In this document: piece after piece, positions 25,501 through 38,800 of the stretch
Layout: the number at the start of each line of letters is the position of its first letter
How positions within the stretch are numbered: the stretch's first letter is position 1
Made by a program: the position numbers and the translations under genes
Assembly: GCA_030248065.1 (NCBI GenBank)
Contig: JASAMV010002506.1
Location: 1-64,000, forward strand
Origin: Rhynchonema sp. JSB1_4
Taxonomy: Eukaryota > Nematoda > Chromadorea > Monhysterida > Xyalidae
Direction of reading: 5' to 3'
DNA: 64,000 nt
Notes under the pieces: model-generated
Seen by the model: only the letters and a program-made list of their open reading frames with translations
Databases searched by the model: none
Told to the model about the DNA's origin: nothing

Positions 25501-28500
25501 TACTCAAATGTGCTTTGCTCAATTGCCCGGCCACCTTTAAGGGCGGACTTAGGTTGAACACGGAAACCGGAACACGGAAATATTTCCGTGTTCCGTGTTC
25601 CGTGAATATTTTGGAGAATCACGGAACACGGAAATATTTCCGTGCCACGGAACACGGAAATGATTCAGGCACGCAAACGATGCTTTTGCAGTGATGATGA
25701 CAAAAGCCAGCGTGCTGACGTCAAAAGCCCGCGTGTTGACGCAAACAGCAACAACTATTCACACGGAAATATTTCCGTGTTCCGTGAAAATAAAAAAACA
25801 CGGAACACGGAAACCGGAAATATTTCCGTGCACGGAAATCCACGAAACTGGTTTGTATGTAAATTATTTCCGTGTTCCGGTTTCCGTGTTCAACCTAAGT
25901 TCGCCCTAAAATGCGTACGTACAGAGCAGGTGTCGACTATAATTACATATGACTTGCTCTAACGACATTAGATTCGTCAGGCATTTTCGATGTTTGCTTG
26001 CTTTATCGTTGATATTCGGCTAAAGTTTCGATCATACGTTGCATCGACTGCCGTTTGGTTTATCCTCTTTGTACGCAGACCATAGAACATTTTTCCGTTT
26101 CGCTGGCCAACTGCCAATGCAATAGTTTCGTGTGAGCAGAAAATGTTTCACCGGTCACATAAGAGAGATGACAAAATGCAAGCCGTCAATGTTCTCGTTG
26201 TATTCTGTACTTTGGACAAAACAGGTTGTTCCCTCCCGACTCTCGAAAAAAGAGCAACAAACGTACATAGGTCAAATTTCTGATTCTCAAAACATTACAG
26301 TATGCGTGCTGTCAATTCAAAAAGAAAGCATCACACACGCCGTGGGGTCGGGCCTCGGACCAGTGCACGCACACACCATTGACGCAAATGTTTCAGCGCC
26401 TCGCGCACCAGAGAACTGGCGGCGCGGTCGTTGTTTGGGCTCGGGTTCGTTCGGTCAGGTGTTCCTTTGTTACGACGCCGACACCGGCAAGGAACTGGCT
26501 GTGAAACGGGTGCTCACTGCTGACAACCTCAGAAAGGTATACGGTATAGTGTGGGTGGCGGGTACACTGTGCTTTGGGTTACGGTGGCTTCACTAATGAG
26601 AGCAGCAGAAGGATATGGTACATAGATTGGGGCATGGTTAATGTATACCGTGCGGTTTACCCGATGGCAAACTGGTTAGAGTATCAATACAGCTTTTGGC
26701 CAAGGGACAGGCCAGATCCAAAAAGTCATTTTTATCCGGTTCTTGTACAGAATTTCGCGTCTTTTACACCAAATATTATACAAAGAATAATCGCGAAATT
26801 TTGGCACTTTGCGCGCGCGAAATCCAACTTTCGTTGTATAAATGAGTGTACGTCACGCGCAAAACGCGAGACTTTGGACTTTCGAAGTGTATAAGTACAT
26901 ACATAGTTTGAAGATCCTGTTATTTAGGGAGTCCTTTTTCCTTCTTCCTTCCATAACGGTGGCCCCCTTCAGGGACCAAATGAACCAAAGGGAAGGCATG
27001 GCCCCTATGCCCCCTGGATCCGCCCTGGTTAGAGTATACGGTATGTGGGCAGTTATAGGCACACAGATTGTTTAGCTTGGTGTAACCACCTGTAATGACA
27101 GCACCAATAAATGACTGGTTGTAATTTAGTCTGGTACGCCCGTTAAATCTGCACTGATAAAAAGCACAGTGCAAATAAACTTCAAGTTTTGCCCAGAACC
27201 AGTTTTAATGGAACCTCTTTTCTCAACCAGACGTTTTTATGAGCTTGTTTGCTAACTTGAAGTGGCGTGTTTTGATGGTTTGTGTGAGTCATCTCATCTT
27301 TAACAATAATAGGCAGACTACATACTGTATTCATATATCAAATGTACCTATGGGCTGTAAAACCCATAAATGAAACTACCCAATGATGTACAAAAAACAA
27401 ACCCCAAGAACACCCTAATTGTAAACAGAACCACCTGGAGTATTTGGTAGTTTTGGTTGGACGACTGATATTCGGGTATGTATGTACATACCTACCTAAT
27501 AAACAAGTACAACCGCACTTACAGCTCAGAAAAATATAATGCTTTGACTGGGGGTTGGCAAAAGAATGCGCAACAAAAGAAAAATAGCGAAATGACTTCA
27601 TTTGACACGCCCGCGTTCAGGAGGTGACGGCGTTGGAGAACGAAATCGGGTTACTGTCATCTTGTCAACACGAGCGCATCGTAACCTATTGCGGCACGCA
27701 ACGGGATGCGCATTCGTTGTGTATCTTCATGGAGTACATGCCAGGTTAGGCCGCATTCACAATGCAAGCGTGTTAGCGTGCGAAATGCACACGCTTTTGC
27801 ATTCACAATGGAAAAAAGCTGATTAGCGCGTTGGCGCGTTAGCGTCGCTTTTCACGATTAGGACTGGTTCTATTTTTTTGCGCGTTAGCACTGGATGCGC
27901 TTGTCCTAAAGTTTATAATTTGCTTTGAAAACTTTACCAGATTACGAAAAATGTGAAAACATAGGAAATAAAGCCTGCTGCGTTCGCTGCGAACATTTTT
28001 GCCACATTTCGGTGCTTAGGGTGGAATTTTCGAAACGGTGTCAAGGTCAGTTGGGCGTAAAGATCGGTGTAAAGTTCGGTCGAAAGCTCGGTCGGCGTAG
28101 CTCGGTGTAAACGTGAAACATTGCCTGTTATTAACGTGGAATGTTTCAAGTTTACACCGAGGTCTATCACACAGGGCTGTCGACCGAGCTTTCCACCGAC
28201 CTTTACACCCAACTGACCTTTACACTGTTTCAAAAATATCACCCTTAGAGGGGGTTAATTCAGGGCAATTATTGCTTGTACATATTATATATTTTGCAAT
28301 GTTCGAGTCTACAAAAACACCCCGCGTCCGATTTTTGCAACTGAGGACATGTTCTGTTTTTGTTATAATGCAACTCTCAGACTGAAGCCACACCGGCTTT
28401 GGGTGGAATTTTCGAAACGGTGTAAAGTTCGGTCGAAAGCTCGGTCGGCGTAGCTCGGTGTAAACGTGAAACATTGCCTGTTATTAACGTGGAATGTTTC

Positions 28501-29959
28501 AAGTTTACACCGAGGTCTATCACACTGAGCAGTCGATCGAGCTTTCCACCGACCTTTACACCGTTTCGAAAATATCACCCTTAGTTGTTACTCACTTTTG
28601 TAACAGTTACACATTTTAGTGATATAGCAGTTACAAAGTTACGAGATCGCTTACAGGCGGCAGTCTGAAAGACGAACTTCGCCATTACGGTCCATTAACG
28701 GAAGCGGTGGCGCGTAAATACACGCGACAGATATTTGAAGGACTGCAGTACCTGCACAACTACGAGATTGTGCATCGTGATATTAAAAGTGGGTCGGCTG
28801 GCTGATGTTTCATTACTTGTTTATAAAAGTTTACTTGTTTACTTATTTATAAAAGTTGTTCACGGATTGCAAGAACAGCGGTCAATTTCCACCAGCGCAA
28901 TCTTTAGCTGTTTTGCTTGCACCATGATTCAACTTTGTAGCATCCGTATGTATATTTTGAAATTAAAAAATAAGAAAAGAGTTGCTCGCAGTTACAGTAT
29001 ACCAAGACAGGTCCGATCAACAAAATGTCACACTTGGCTGCTTGCCAATTCAGGCGCCAACATTTTGCGTGATGGACACGGCAACGTGAAAATCGGCGAC
29101 TTCGGGTCCGGCAAGCGCCTGCAGAAAATCTGTGCCGAATCCGCGGCGCAAACGTTCGTGGGGACGATTTCGTATATGGCACCCGAGGTGGTCAGAGGCT
29201 CACGATATGGCCGAAAAGCAGACATCTGGTTGGTGTCTAATTGTTTTTTAAATTGCTGACTTAAAAATCCTGAAAACCGGAGCCACAGAAATGTCAAAGC
29301 ATTTTTTATGTTCAGTTAAACGTATCGCAGCTGAGGGCTGGCACGGCACCCAGCTTCGCGCTCATCCTAACAATACATGGCATTCATATTACTTGAAATC
29401 AGGCTATTTTTAGAACGGAACTAAAATTTAGACATCGCAAAGTGGAACGAAGGAACAAAACATCACATTTTACAGGGGCGTCGGTTGCACGCTTGTTGAA
29501 ATGCTCACTGGTCACACACCTTGGTCACATTTGATGGGCGATGCCGACCATCCAGCTGCCGTTTTGTTTAAGGTACGCATTGCGTAAGACGATAATTTTC
29601 TCTTTCCTTTCTCTAAGAATTTGAATTTTCTCTTTCTTTTCATGTTTTTGAGTTTTGTGTTTCTTGTTTTTTGACTTTATAAATTGCATTTTATTTCACT
29701 TTCGCTGAATTCTCTGCTACCTATGTATTTTTCTTCATTCACTTTTTCTTCATTTTTATTCATTGAATTTTTCGCTTTATAAATTTTCTTCTTCCAGATC
29801 GCATGCGAACAACCGCGATACGAATTGCCCGAGCTCACTACCCCCGAAATGGGCCAACTTCTGATTTTGCTATTCAATCAGGACCCACACCGGCGTCCTT
29901 ACGCTCACGAACTGCTACAACCATTGCACCTCGCACTTATTGACATGAAACATCGATAG
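22554..29959 (+). CDS. MAP kinase kinase kinase, MEKK2/3 type (PB1 + kinase)
   Basis: Cytosolic serine/threonine kinase; MEKK2/3 relatives phosphorylate MAP2Ks such as MEK5 upstream of ERK5 and JNK. Twelve exons in consistent phase give 658 aa: 22554-22914, 23529-23719, 23951-24091, 24341-24517, 24627-24688, 24835-25049, 26397-26536, 27621-27744, 28657-28788, 29054-29228, 29476-29572, 29798-29959. The PB1 domain (about 137-215, [13 protein letters not shown]... [13 protein letters not shown]) pairs with partner PB1 proteins in this family. A Ser/Asn/His-rich linker follows. Kinase domain about 390-650: glycine loop GSGSFG, ATP lysine in ELAVKRV (419), HRDIK (510-514), DFG (530-532), APE (557-559), all intact. 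Length is close to the 620-630 aa of vertebrate MEKK2/3. The ATG at 22554 is chosen as the first in-frame Met near the conserved N-terminal helix; Met at 22605 or an upstream start is possible. The donor of exon 4 (GTCGCT) is weak. Introns carry four MITEs. Confidence 0.92.
25263..25528. mobile_element. MITE, GGGCAATTGAGCAAG family (MAP3K intron 6)
   Basis: Ends GGGCAATTGAG and CTCAATTGCCC, then inward words CTTGAGCAAGACCACTT and AAGTGGTTTTACTC. The centre has AAGCCTAAGCCTG repeats. A larger relative is at 43934-45279. Confidence 0.8.
25541..25906. mobile_element. MITE, GGGCGGACTTAGGTTGA family (MAP3K intron 6)
   Basis: Ends GGGCGGACTTAGGTTGAACA and TGTTCAACCTAAGTTCGCCC. The interior is dominated by about ten copies of CACGGAAATATTTCCGTG-type palindromic words. 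Sister copy at 11429-11744. It lies only 12 bp from the preceding MITE. Confidence 0.85.
28019..28244. mobile_element. MITE, GGGTGGAATTTTCG family (MAP3K intron 8)
   Basis: Left end GGGTGGAATTTTCGAAACGG, right end TTTCAAAAATATCACCC, flanked by TTA on both sides. GTGTAAAGNTCGG words repeat inside, mirrored as CCGACCTTTACAC. Confidence 0.8.
28401..28580. mobile_element. MITE, GGGTGGAATTTTCG family (MAP3K intron 8)
   Basis: Second copy in the same intron: GGGTGGAATTTTCGAAACGG at 28401, CCGTTTCGAAAATATCACCC ending at 28580. The central part is almost identical to 28019-28244, so one is probably a recent copy. Confidence 0.85.
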
Positions 29960-30090
29960 GTCACTGGATTGTGAAGCATCACCAGTTGGTTATTGATTAT
30001 TGATTAATACGGTGCTTTATGAGAGAAACCGAGTAATTTTTCCCAATAGTGTGCTTCACGCATAATGAGGCTTCATCACCAACGTGCTTG

Positions 30091-32218
30091 TTAAAGGACT
30101 CGGGACACAACCGGGGGAAGGGCAGCAGAGCACAGTGTTATACATCGTTGGAAAGCACTGTGACAGCATACGTCACGAACAAACGTTAAGCTCCTTAGAG
30201 ATCTCTTGGTAGAGCGACTTTTCGTTCCAGAAAAAAGTGAATTTTTTTCACAACTGGAAACTATCGGTGCAGAAACCCCAAATGAGTTAAAAATCAAGTA
30301 GCACGTGGATAGGATTACAACAGCTTCTGGATAACTTATCATGAGAACTTCAGTGGTTCAAAGCATTGCTTCACTCGGTGAGGGTGCGAAACGTTTCAAA
30401 AATCGGCCACATTTTTCGAAAACACAAGTTTGTCTCTAAATTTTGAGGCCGCGCTTTGTGTTGCAGAAACGAAAATGCAATAGAAAAATAGAGCATTTTC
30501 GAAAGTACCAGAAAATAAGGTTTTAAAATTTGGAAAAACTTAGATAGCGGCGTGACAGGCCGAAAAAGACCTAAAAATTGCCCCTAAGCTGCATAGTTGC
30601 ATTCGTTGACGGAAATGTGATGTAAATAAGTCATAAGCCATATTGCATTGCATTGGAAACGAGAAAGTCAGATGAACGCACAGTCCAACAATCTAGACGA
30701 GTTTCAAGACTTCAAACTCCTTGGTCCGGCTGCTGCAGCCAGGCCAGCCTGAATAAGACATTTGGCTATGAGGCGTTACTGTTAAGGATTATTGCACATT
30801 TGATAACATGAAACGATATAGCTTCAACGTACCGGAGTTTTCCACTTAAAGCCCCAGGGGCTCTATGCGGAAATTGGTGGAAAATGGTCCCTCCGACCAG
30901 AAAGAAAAAATCCAATTAGAGCCCCTGGGCTTTAAGTGGAAACGTTTCCACTTACAGCCCTCGGGGGCTTTCAGCGGAAAACTGGGTGTTTTCATCGTTG
31001 TCAGTAGGGACACTTTAGGCCAGCATTTTGACATTCTGATACCATATTTCAACCTGATTGTGAGGATCTTCATCTTAACGTGGCAAAACGTTGGTAAAAC
31101 AACAGAAAAGTGCGGTATTTTGGTCATTCTTACACTAGTTTGAACTATTTTGGCAAGTTTACTGTTCGATGTAAAATCAATGGTCCGTAAAAAAATAAAT
31201 CCAATTAGAGCCCCCGGGGGCTTTAAGAGGAAAATTTTCCACTTAGAGCCCCCGAGGGCTCTATTCGGGGGGGGGGTTTAAGTGGAAAACTCCGGTAGCT
31301 ATCGAACGATATATAACATGCCAATACTATCTGTTACTATGGACAAGAAGCGGTCAAAATTCCGAAATCGCGCACGGTGACGTGACGGTTCATTCCAGAA
31401 TCGTCAAAAAAGCAATTTTTTAGCCTCTGCCCTTAAGCGCAAGAATTTATTGGGGCTTGTTATACATCGTTCGAAAGCTACTCCCGAGATACATTGTTTG
31501 GTGCTGTCACATTTACAATAGCTGTTAACAATAAGCATTTATAGCTGAATATTATACTCAGGCTAGCATGGCTGCCCCGAGAGATCTGTAGACCTTGTGG
31601 TCTTCGAACCTTGATAGGCTGTTAAACCAGACGTTTCTCTCAATTTTTTGTTTCCAATCCGATACAATCTGTGACCTTTATGTGTCACAATTCTGGCGAT
31701 GAATGTAATCACCTGGTTTAGAGGCAATTTAATGGATTTTTAGGCCTGTCACGGAGCTAGCCATGAGCTAAAAAATCTAAAACCTTATTTTCTGGTAGTT
31801 TCGACCATGCTCTATTCCCCCATTGCATTCTTATTTCCGCAGCGCTAAGCGTGACCTCAAAATTTAGTGACAAACTTGTGTTCTCGAAAAATAAGGCCGA
31901 TTTTTTGGAACGTTTTGCACCCTCACCGTGTGAAGCAGTGGTTTGAGCGACTGAAGTTGTGATGATAAGTTATTCTGAAGCTGTTGTAATCCTATCCATA
32001 TGTTACTTGACCTTCAACTCATTTGGGGTTTCTGCACCGGTCGTTCCAATTTGTGCAAAAATTCAGTTTTTTCTGGACCGAAAAGTGTCTCTACCAAGAG
32101 ATAGCGAATCTCCAAGGAGCTTAAAATTTGTGCGTAACATAGGCTTCGGAATGCTTTCCAACGGTATGTAAGAATATGTTCTGCTACCCTTCCTTCGGTT
32201 ATGTCCCGAGCCCTTTAA
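30091..32218. mobile_element. 2.1-kb foldback bounded by TTAA, between two convergent genes
   Basis: Inverted arms of about 500 bp (about 30091-30590 and 31740-32218) starting AAAGGACTCGGGACACAACC. Each border has TTAA, the target of piggyBac-type elements, although the inverted match runs about 5 bp beyond (CTTG...GCAAG). The interior carries the separate element at 30830-31297 and no transposase. It fills most of the space between the MAP3K stop and the mannosidase stop. Confidence 0.8.
30830..31297. mobile_element. TIR element, TACCGGAGTTTTCCACTTAA family, nested
   Basis: Terminal inverted repeats TACCGGAGTTTTCCACTTAA and TTAAGTGGAAAACTCCGGTA, with inward arrays of AGAGCCCCNGGGGGCTTTAAG. 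TA at the borders. Nested in the foldback 30091-32218. Relatives: 1726-1945, about 18608-18750 and 49516-49837. Confidence 0.85.
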
Positions 32219-32851
32219 GCAAGTGCGTTATTGCTCATTTGTTATGTGTATATACAGTACATATTATTTTGGTCAAAATTTTGAAATTTCACATTTATAT
32301 TTGTATGAATTCGCTCACGGAATTACAACTGGGAACCAGATTTATATTTGTTTTGCTCATGAATTTGGCTCTGTCGATTACGTACACGCAAAATCACCGT
32401 ATTTTCTGTCATGTTTATGAAGTGGACCATATCTGGATGTTTTACCTACATATGTATGTGATAGTTTTTATTATCATAGGGATACTGTAGGCAGGCAATG
32501 CATAATTTTTGTACAGTTAATATGTTTTTTTACGTGATTTGTCTGTGATTTTTTGACAAAATGCCACTATGTGGAATGAAGCGTCACGCCGAAGTGCCTT
32601 TAACCGTTGTTTATCAAAACAAAAATAAAAAGTTATCACAGCAAAATAATAAGCAACACACAAAATCCAAAGACTCCAAAAGTCTTGTAACAAAAACTTG
32701 GAAAGCCACTAGAATTTGTTAATACCCGATGATTAACACAAACAATGTGGTGTATATTAAAGTCATCAATTTACAGTATTTATTCCGTCTTCCGTTGTCA
32801 ATGTGACAAAAACTATGATAAAGCCATTGGGCAGCTTTGGTGCAGGCATTG
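32219..32851. other. 3' flank of the mannosidase gene
   Basis: No gene recognised. AT-rich; includes the likely mannosidase 3' untranslated region next to 32852. Confidence 0.4.
32779..32784 (-). terminator. Polyadenylation signal of the mannosidase gene
   Basis: AATAAA on the minus strand about 68 bases beyond the stop codon. Position fits; cleavage site unknown. Confidence 0.5.
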
Positions 32852-35800
32852 CTACCGATTCAGTCGAAAAGTTCTGATCTCCATAACATCCATTGTAAAG
32901 TTGCAGTGCGGGCTACAGGGTGGCCCAATAGTTGCTACACCAGTTAGCGTCGTCTCTTGACTCGAACTGAACTTCAGCTGACGCAACAGAATGTTGAGAG
33001 GACGCTGAAAAAGTGATCGATTTTAGTGTGTTGATCGAATACATAATCTTACTCCTCATTAGTCGCCGTATACGAAAGTGAGACATGCACTATATTTGAA
33101 TGATACTGATTCAGCTTACCCGATAAACTCCTAAGCGAAAAAATTCTAAGGTCGGTTTATACTCTGACTGCCTGGCAGTAGCAGTCAGAAATTTGTGACT
33201 GCCCGTTCGGTCAGCTCACGAACGGAGCAAGAACAGTAGACGGCAGGCAACAGTCAATGGACAGAGCGGAACAGGCAATCACTACAAGCAATCACTGCCT
33301 TGCCGGGCACTTCTGCGTGGTAGTGACTTCTCCGGATTTTGACTTCTACTTCCCGGAAGTCAGAAGTATAAATAGACCTGTCACCGTAAGAAGAATTGAC
33401 TGTTATAACACAAAAATCGCAATTTTACACCAAACCTGTATATTGGCACTTCTACTGCACGCGTATTTCGCTTGCGAATGTGGCCATCTTACGTCGAGCG
33501 CCACTCTGTGCAACACTAGTAACCATTGTGAAACATCATGTGACAAAGGGCGTAGTGCCAGAATGACGTAGTCGCACGGCCAGACAGTGTTGGGCAGCAG
33601 ATCGATATTATTGGCCATTATTGATGGGTCATTATCGACTGATTTTGAATGCTGCACGCTGATTGGCTGCTGTTGGAGGTACTGATTGGCCAGATGACTG
33701 TTTAGGCCGTGATGGAGCAGTGGCGCTGGGTGCGAAGTGGTCGGTGCCGGTGGCTGAAAATTGAGTGGCGGAAAAAATATTTGCACGATTGAGAAAGTCT
33801 CAACGTATAGTGTCACTGGGTTTGTTTGATTCGACGATTTTGGGGTTCCGATACGGTATCCATATTCAAAACAGAATTTCTCATCGCGCGGAACGTTATT
33901 TTCATCATTTTATAGTGTTCTTGCCTGCGTGACCAACTCAGTGTGACAGCAAAATGATTCGGCTTTTGTATAACGTGCACGATCTTGTGTTGTGACACAA
34001 AGCTTGATTTGTGCGAATAAAATTCGTGGCTGCGAAGTCAAGTAACGCAAAACGAAACATAAACGAACCCCTGGTTCCTTGCCACGGTCCGGGTGCGTCC
34101 ATTCGGTGATTATCGTGAACCGGCTTCGGACCGGGACGGGATCGTTCATCAGACCACCGGCGCCGCCGAGGCCTTTGCCGTCATCCGAACTCGAAACACG
34201 ATCTTGAAACACAAAAAAACGCTATTTATGGTTCGCCTTGAATGTTTTGGTGTAAAATTACGATGACTGGTCCTGGTATCGAACTTGTGTCATGGTCAAT
34301 GGATGGCATCAGAGGATCGCACACCCTAGTGTAATTGCCTTGGGTGACATGTATTATTGCCGGGCTTATTGGCAATTTGACCAGCGTGGAAGGTTGCTTG
34401 TTATGCTTGTTTGGAAAAAGGTTTTTGCGCTGGTCGAAATTGGCATAGTTCACAAAATTCACATGACCGACGCAGGGCAGAACATCGATCACAAAGTTAA
34501 CCGAGGATCCACCACCTTTCATGGAGTTAAAAAAAACTAAAAAAAACTTCAGCCAAGTTCTCCGGGTCTCACCCAACATAATTTCGATGCTGCCTTCCTC
34601 TCTGACCGTGACACCATGTGCGTAGTCAGCGTGCACTGTAAACCGAGCACTGTCGTTGTCAACAATTAGACTGGTCACCATCGGGGCGTAGTTGCGGGCG
34701 ACCGACGCTCCCGGATGCCATTTCCTTCGAAGCATCTGACAAAATATCGAGGTTGGAAACGGTGTTCGCTTTATAGACAAATACGTTGTGACGAAAAATA
34801 GTGAGTGCTTTGGTTGTTGTATGCATGCACGGAAAATTCACCAGGTATGTACTTCTGTGAAAGAATTCTCCAAAATAAATCTGTAGAAACTTTGCCACAA
34901 AATTATCGTATTCTCAATACATGTGTGCATAGAAAAGTGCTCCTAGAAAAGCCTCTGGCAAATTTTGCGGAGAGATTCCCATAGAAGTTTTCGTGCGAAA
35001 TTCTTTGTTTTCCATCAGTTTTTTTTGATCCGAGAGATGATTTTCAACAGAAATATGTTTTGCCAATTTTAAGCACATACAGTATTCAATACCATCTATT
35101 TTACAAACCTGAAATCCCATGTTGTCGGTATAGAAGACGTTGTGCGGATTTGCCATTTCCAATCGGATCACATAATTGCTGGCAGTAAGTTTGCGCAGAT
35201 CGACTTGATTCTCGATGTGTATATGCGAGGCACTTGGGTCTACGGAGCAGTTTTTCTTAGTTTTTCGTTAAATAAAGCAAAATGTCAATATGTTTAAAAC
35301 GATAATATCTCTGAAAAAATCACCGTTTTTATTTCTGATGCACATTTTGTGCGTGACGCGTTCCAGCATGGTCATCGAGCAGCTTTCGAGTTTGCCGCGC
35401 ACCATGATTACGGTAGCTTCATCAGTTTTTAGGCGCTGAAAATCGGTTACGTAAAAATTTAATAATTTGCGTAGGAATCCAAATTTATTTTTCAGTACCT
35501 CTGGCTTCTCTTGGGTCAATCCGAGAACGTACGGTCCACCGGGGCTGCCATGAGGTTGATAGTCGGCGAAATCCAACCTCTGATTTACCACTCGCCCTGA
35601 GTCGAGGAAACGTATCGACTGCAACACAGTAATGGACAATTTATGCGCAAAAAAATGTCTAATACTTCGAAATCCTGTTTTTAGTGCCGAAAACCTGCAG
35701 AAATCCCGAACGGGCATCATGGGTAGTTTCGATCAGATCATTTGACAGCGTTACGGTGCCTTCCTCGGGCAGTTTTTCGGCGTGGAAGATGCTGAAACGA

Positions 35801-38800
35801 AATCGCACCAATGTTGGTCAAAAAAAGTGTACATTGTATATTATTATATATATATATATGGTGTGGTTACACCTTGTTGCGCGTGTTGTAGCTATACTCT
35901 AGCGCAGCCATGTTGTCTACTTTTTCTTTATGGTAAACGTTTTCGAATGCTGCTGTGGTCCCAGCCCCTAAACTCCTGAGTTCCACTCTGCTTTTCAATT
36001 TAATACTATTTGCGTAATGATCGAAAATCGTGGATCGTACTCATGTCACTATAAAGAGGACAGACTGTAACAATGTCGAAACGCACCCAGCCAGCTGGTC
36101 AGTGGACGGCAACTCCCTGATGTTCCAAGCGAGAGTGGCCAAAGTGGTCGTGGACGGGTGTGCCGTACGGAAAGTGACCTTCACCACTTGAGTGGCCAAT
36201 GGACGCAGTCCGACGGAGACAAGGAGCTGCAAGATACCGGCCGATATCAAAATTCGGTGATCAAATTATATCGGTTACCATTATTTTATCGTTCTGTTTT
36301 TGCCAATACATTGACCTTGTTTTTCTTATGTATACATGATTTTCATCATCCTTTTTGATACCATTGTTATACTTGATGAATTTTCTCGTCATAACTCTCG
36401 TACAAATCATGGCAAATCTGTGGTTCTGTCCCAAGGATAGGTTAATCTTTAACTCCCACATCAAAAGTATAACCTTAACTCTGATTTGTGTTCGAAACGG
36501 GTGTATTCTTGAAATAAAACTGGTGGTATATCGGTCCAAAAGATTCACACTTCAAAATAATAACGGCCATGTAAAACTGCCGAGATAAGTGGTTGAAAAC
36601 TCCGTGTTGTGCATACCCAACAACAACTCCGGTGAGGAACAATTTATTTCGAAATGTAGTGTGGTTACTATTAGGAGAGTTGACCCTGCCATCGTACATA
36701 CCTACCTCATAAACTCCTTTCTGTATCAGCTCAGTGGCGTGAAACATCGGGTTGATCTGAGCCAGCAGTGGCTCGTCGGTATCCCCGTTCACAATTTCCA
36801 CCTTCGGGTTGGTCACCTTGAATCTCAGGATTTCGTCGCGAAAATAGGGCAGTGGGTTGAAGACACGCAGCAAACTGGAGAATAAATTGCATTTGAATCA
36901 TTTAGAGCGCTCTTGATGCTTCAAAAGTGACAAACTCTGTATACCTGTCGGATTGAAGCATAAGCAAGTCATCATCCGTGTTGAATGAAGTCAGTTGAAT
37001 ATTCTGAAAACGATTTTACACTTCCTGTTATCATTGTTTTGATATTCACAGTTTTCAATATGTTTAGATTAGTTAGTTTAGCTTAGTGTTTACCGTCAAC
37101 TGCTCGGTCGGCCGTTGCGACGGTATTTTCATCTTTGCTGCTTCTTTCTCTTCTTTTTGTTTCAGATAATACTCCTCCGCTCCGTCCGGCACTTTTCTTT
37201 TCGTCCGATCATTGCTATTATCTTCATCAAGTGAAACGATATGTTGTTCGGACTTGAAAGACGTCGCGGACACTTCTGAGATCACACCGTAGGTTTCGAG
37301 CAGCGAACCAAACAGCCTGAAAAAGAAATTTCTTATCCTAAACAAGTTTAAAAATATGTAAAGCCAAACCGAACCTTTTGCCATAATCCTGCATCACAGT
37401 CTGTTTGCTAGTGCCCGTGAGTGCATCGTGGTGTTGGAACAATGCCAAGTTTCGTCGGGCGTCAATCAATGTTGTGTGGAGAAGTTCTTGTTTCTGTTCA
37501 TATTCAGGGCAGGTGGCTACGAACCACGCCAACGACATATGAGCTGCTTGCAGTGCGCTCTGCGGAGGAGGAAGTTGGAGGTTATTTATGACCGCGGTGC
37601 GCTTCCAGAAACTACGCCAACACGAGCCCGATGTCGGAGGTGGCAGATTCGTAAAACACTGAGACGTAGCGTGGTGAAACATTGATTTGGGAAACGTTAC
37701 ACATTGTGTGGAACACAATGTGGCGCATGAGAATTTTCACTTTCTATTCTTTTTGTAAGCATACCACCTCCGAAATCGGATTCGTGTTATCTCAGCACAG
37801 TGAATGACAATTTAATTGCCAATCCGCCGTTAGCCTCCCAATAACTGCTCAAATAGCCAATAATTTCAAATGCACAAAAACTCGTGCCCCGATCGATTCA
37901 CAACTAATATGTTGAGAGTGTATACTTTTTACCATACCCTCCGCGAGAACTATATAGATTATTGGGGAGGCAAATAAATTATAAAAAAACCAACCGCTAA
38001 CTGTCGGTCGCGCCGTTTATAGAAAGGTCGTGACGTGAAATACCCCGTCCAGAAGTCACTCCCGTGCTCGGTGTACGGAAAGAAATCGCCAGCAATCGAC
38101 GGCAACAAACGATTGTGACGCGAGACGCGTTCGCGTAGCTCGGTGAAATATTCGGACAAAGTGCCGAATTTCACGTCTGAAACGCGTTCATCGTGATGTA
38201 TAGTCCGACCACGAGCTCATGAGACGCTCTGTTTAAAGCTTGCTTGGCCAGATTAAAAAATGCGCCGGTTACACGGGTTTTCGCAAACAAAAGAAAGAGA
38301 TCGGGCCGAGAGAGATGATGACAAGTTCCAGCTGATGACTGACCTCAATTTGTTGCGTGCTTACGCGAACAGCAACGTCGTTCAACACACAAATGTTTTG
38401 GGAGTGGAGTCAATAGGAAATTTACGCACCGAGGTGGAGAGCGTGTTTTTAAAACTACATGCGTTACTCTTTCTTTCATTTCCGAAATAGGTGGAACCGG
38501 TACATTATTAGATCCGTACGAGTCAACTTCAAACTAAGTCGTCTCATGAGCTCGTGGCTGGACTAACGTCATATACTGTCCAAGCTCAATCCAGTGAATC
38601 CAACGGAATCCATTCCATTTTCATTCACTGTTAGGGCTGATTTAGTCATGGTGGAAAATGGAAATGAAATAAAACATTTTCTGCAACAGTCATGTTTTGA
38701 CATCTGCAAAAAAAATTTTCTGTTCCCTTCGCTCAATTCTCGGCCGCTGATTGGTCAAATTTTACACAAAAAAATGGTTTGTTTCATTCCCATTTTCATG

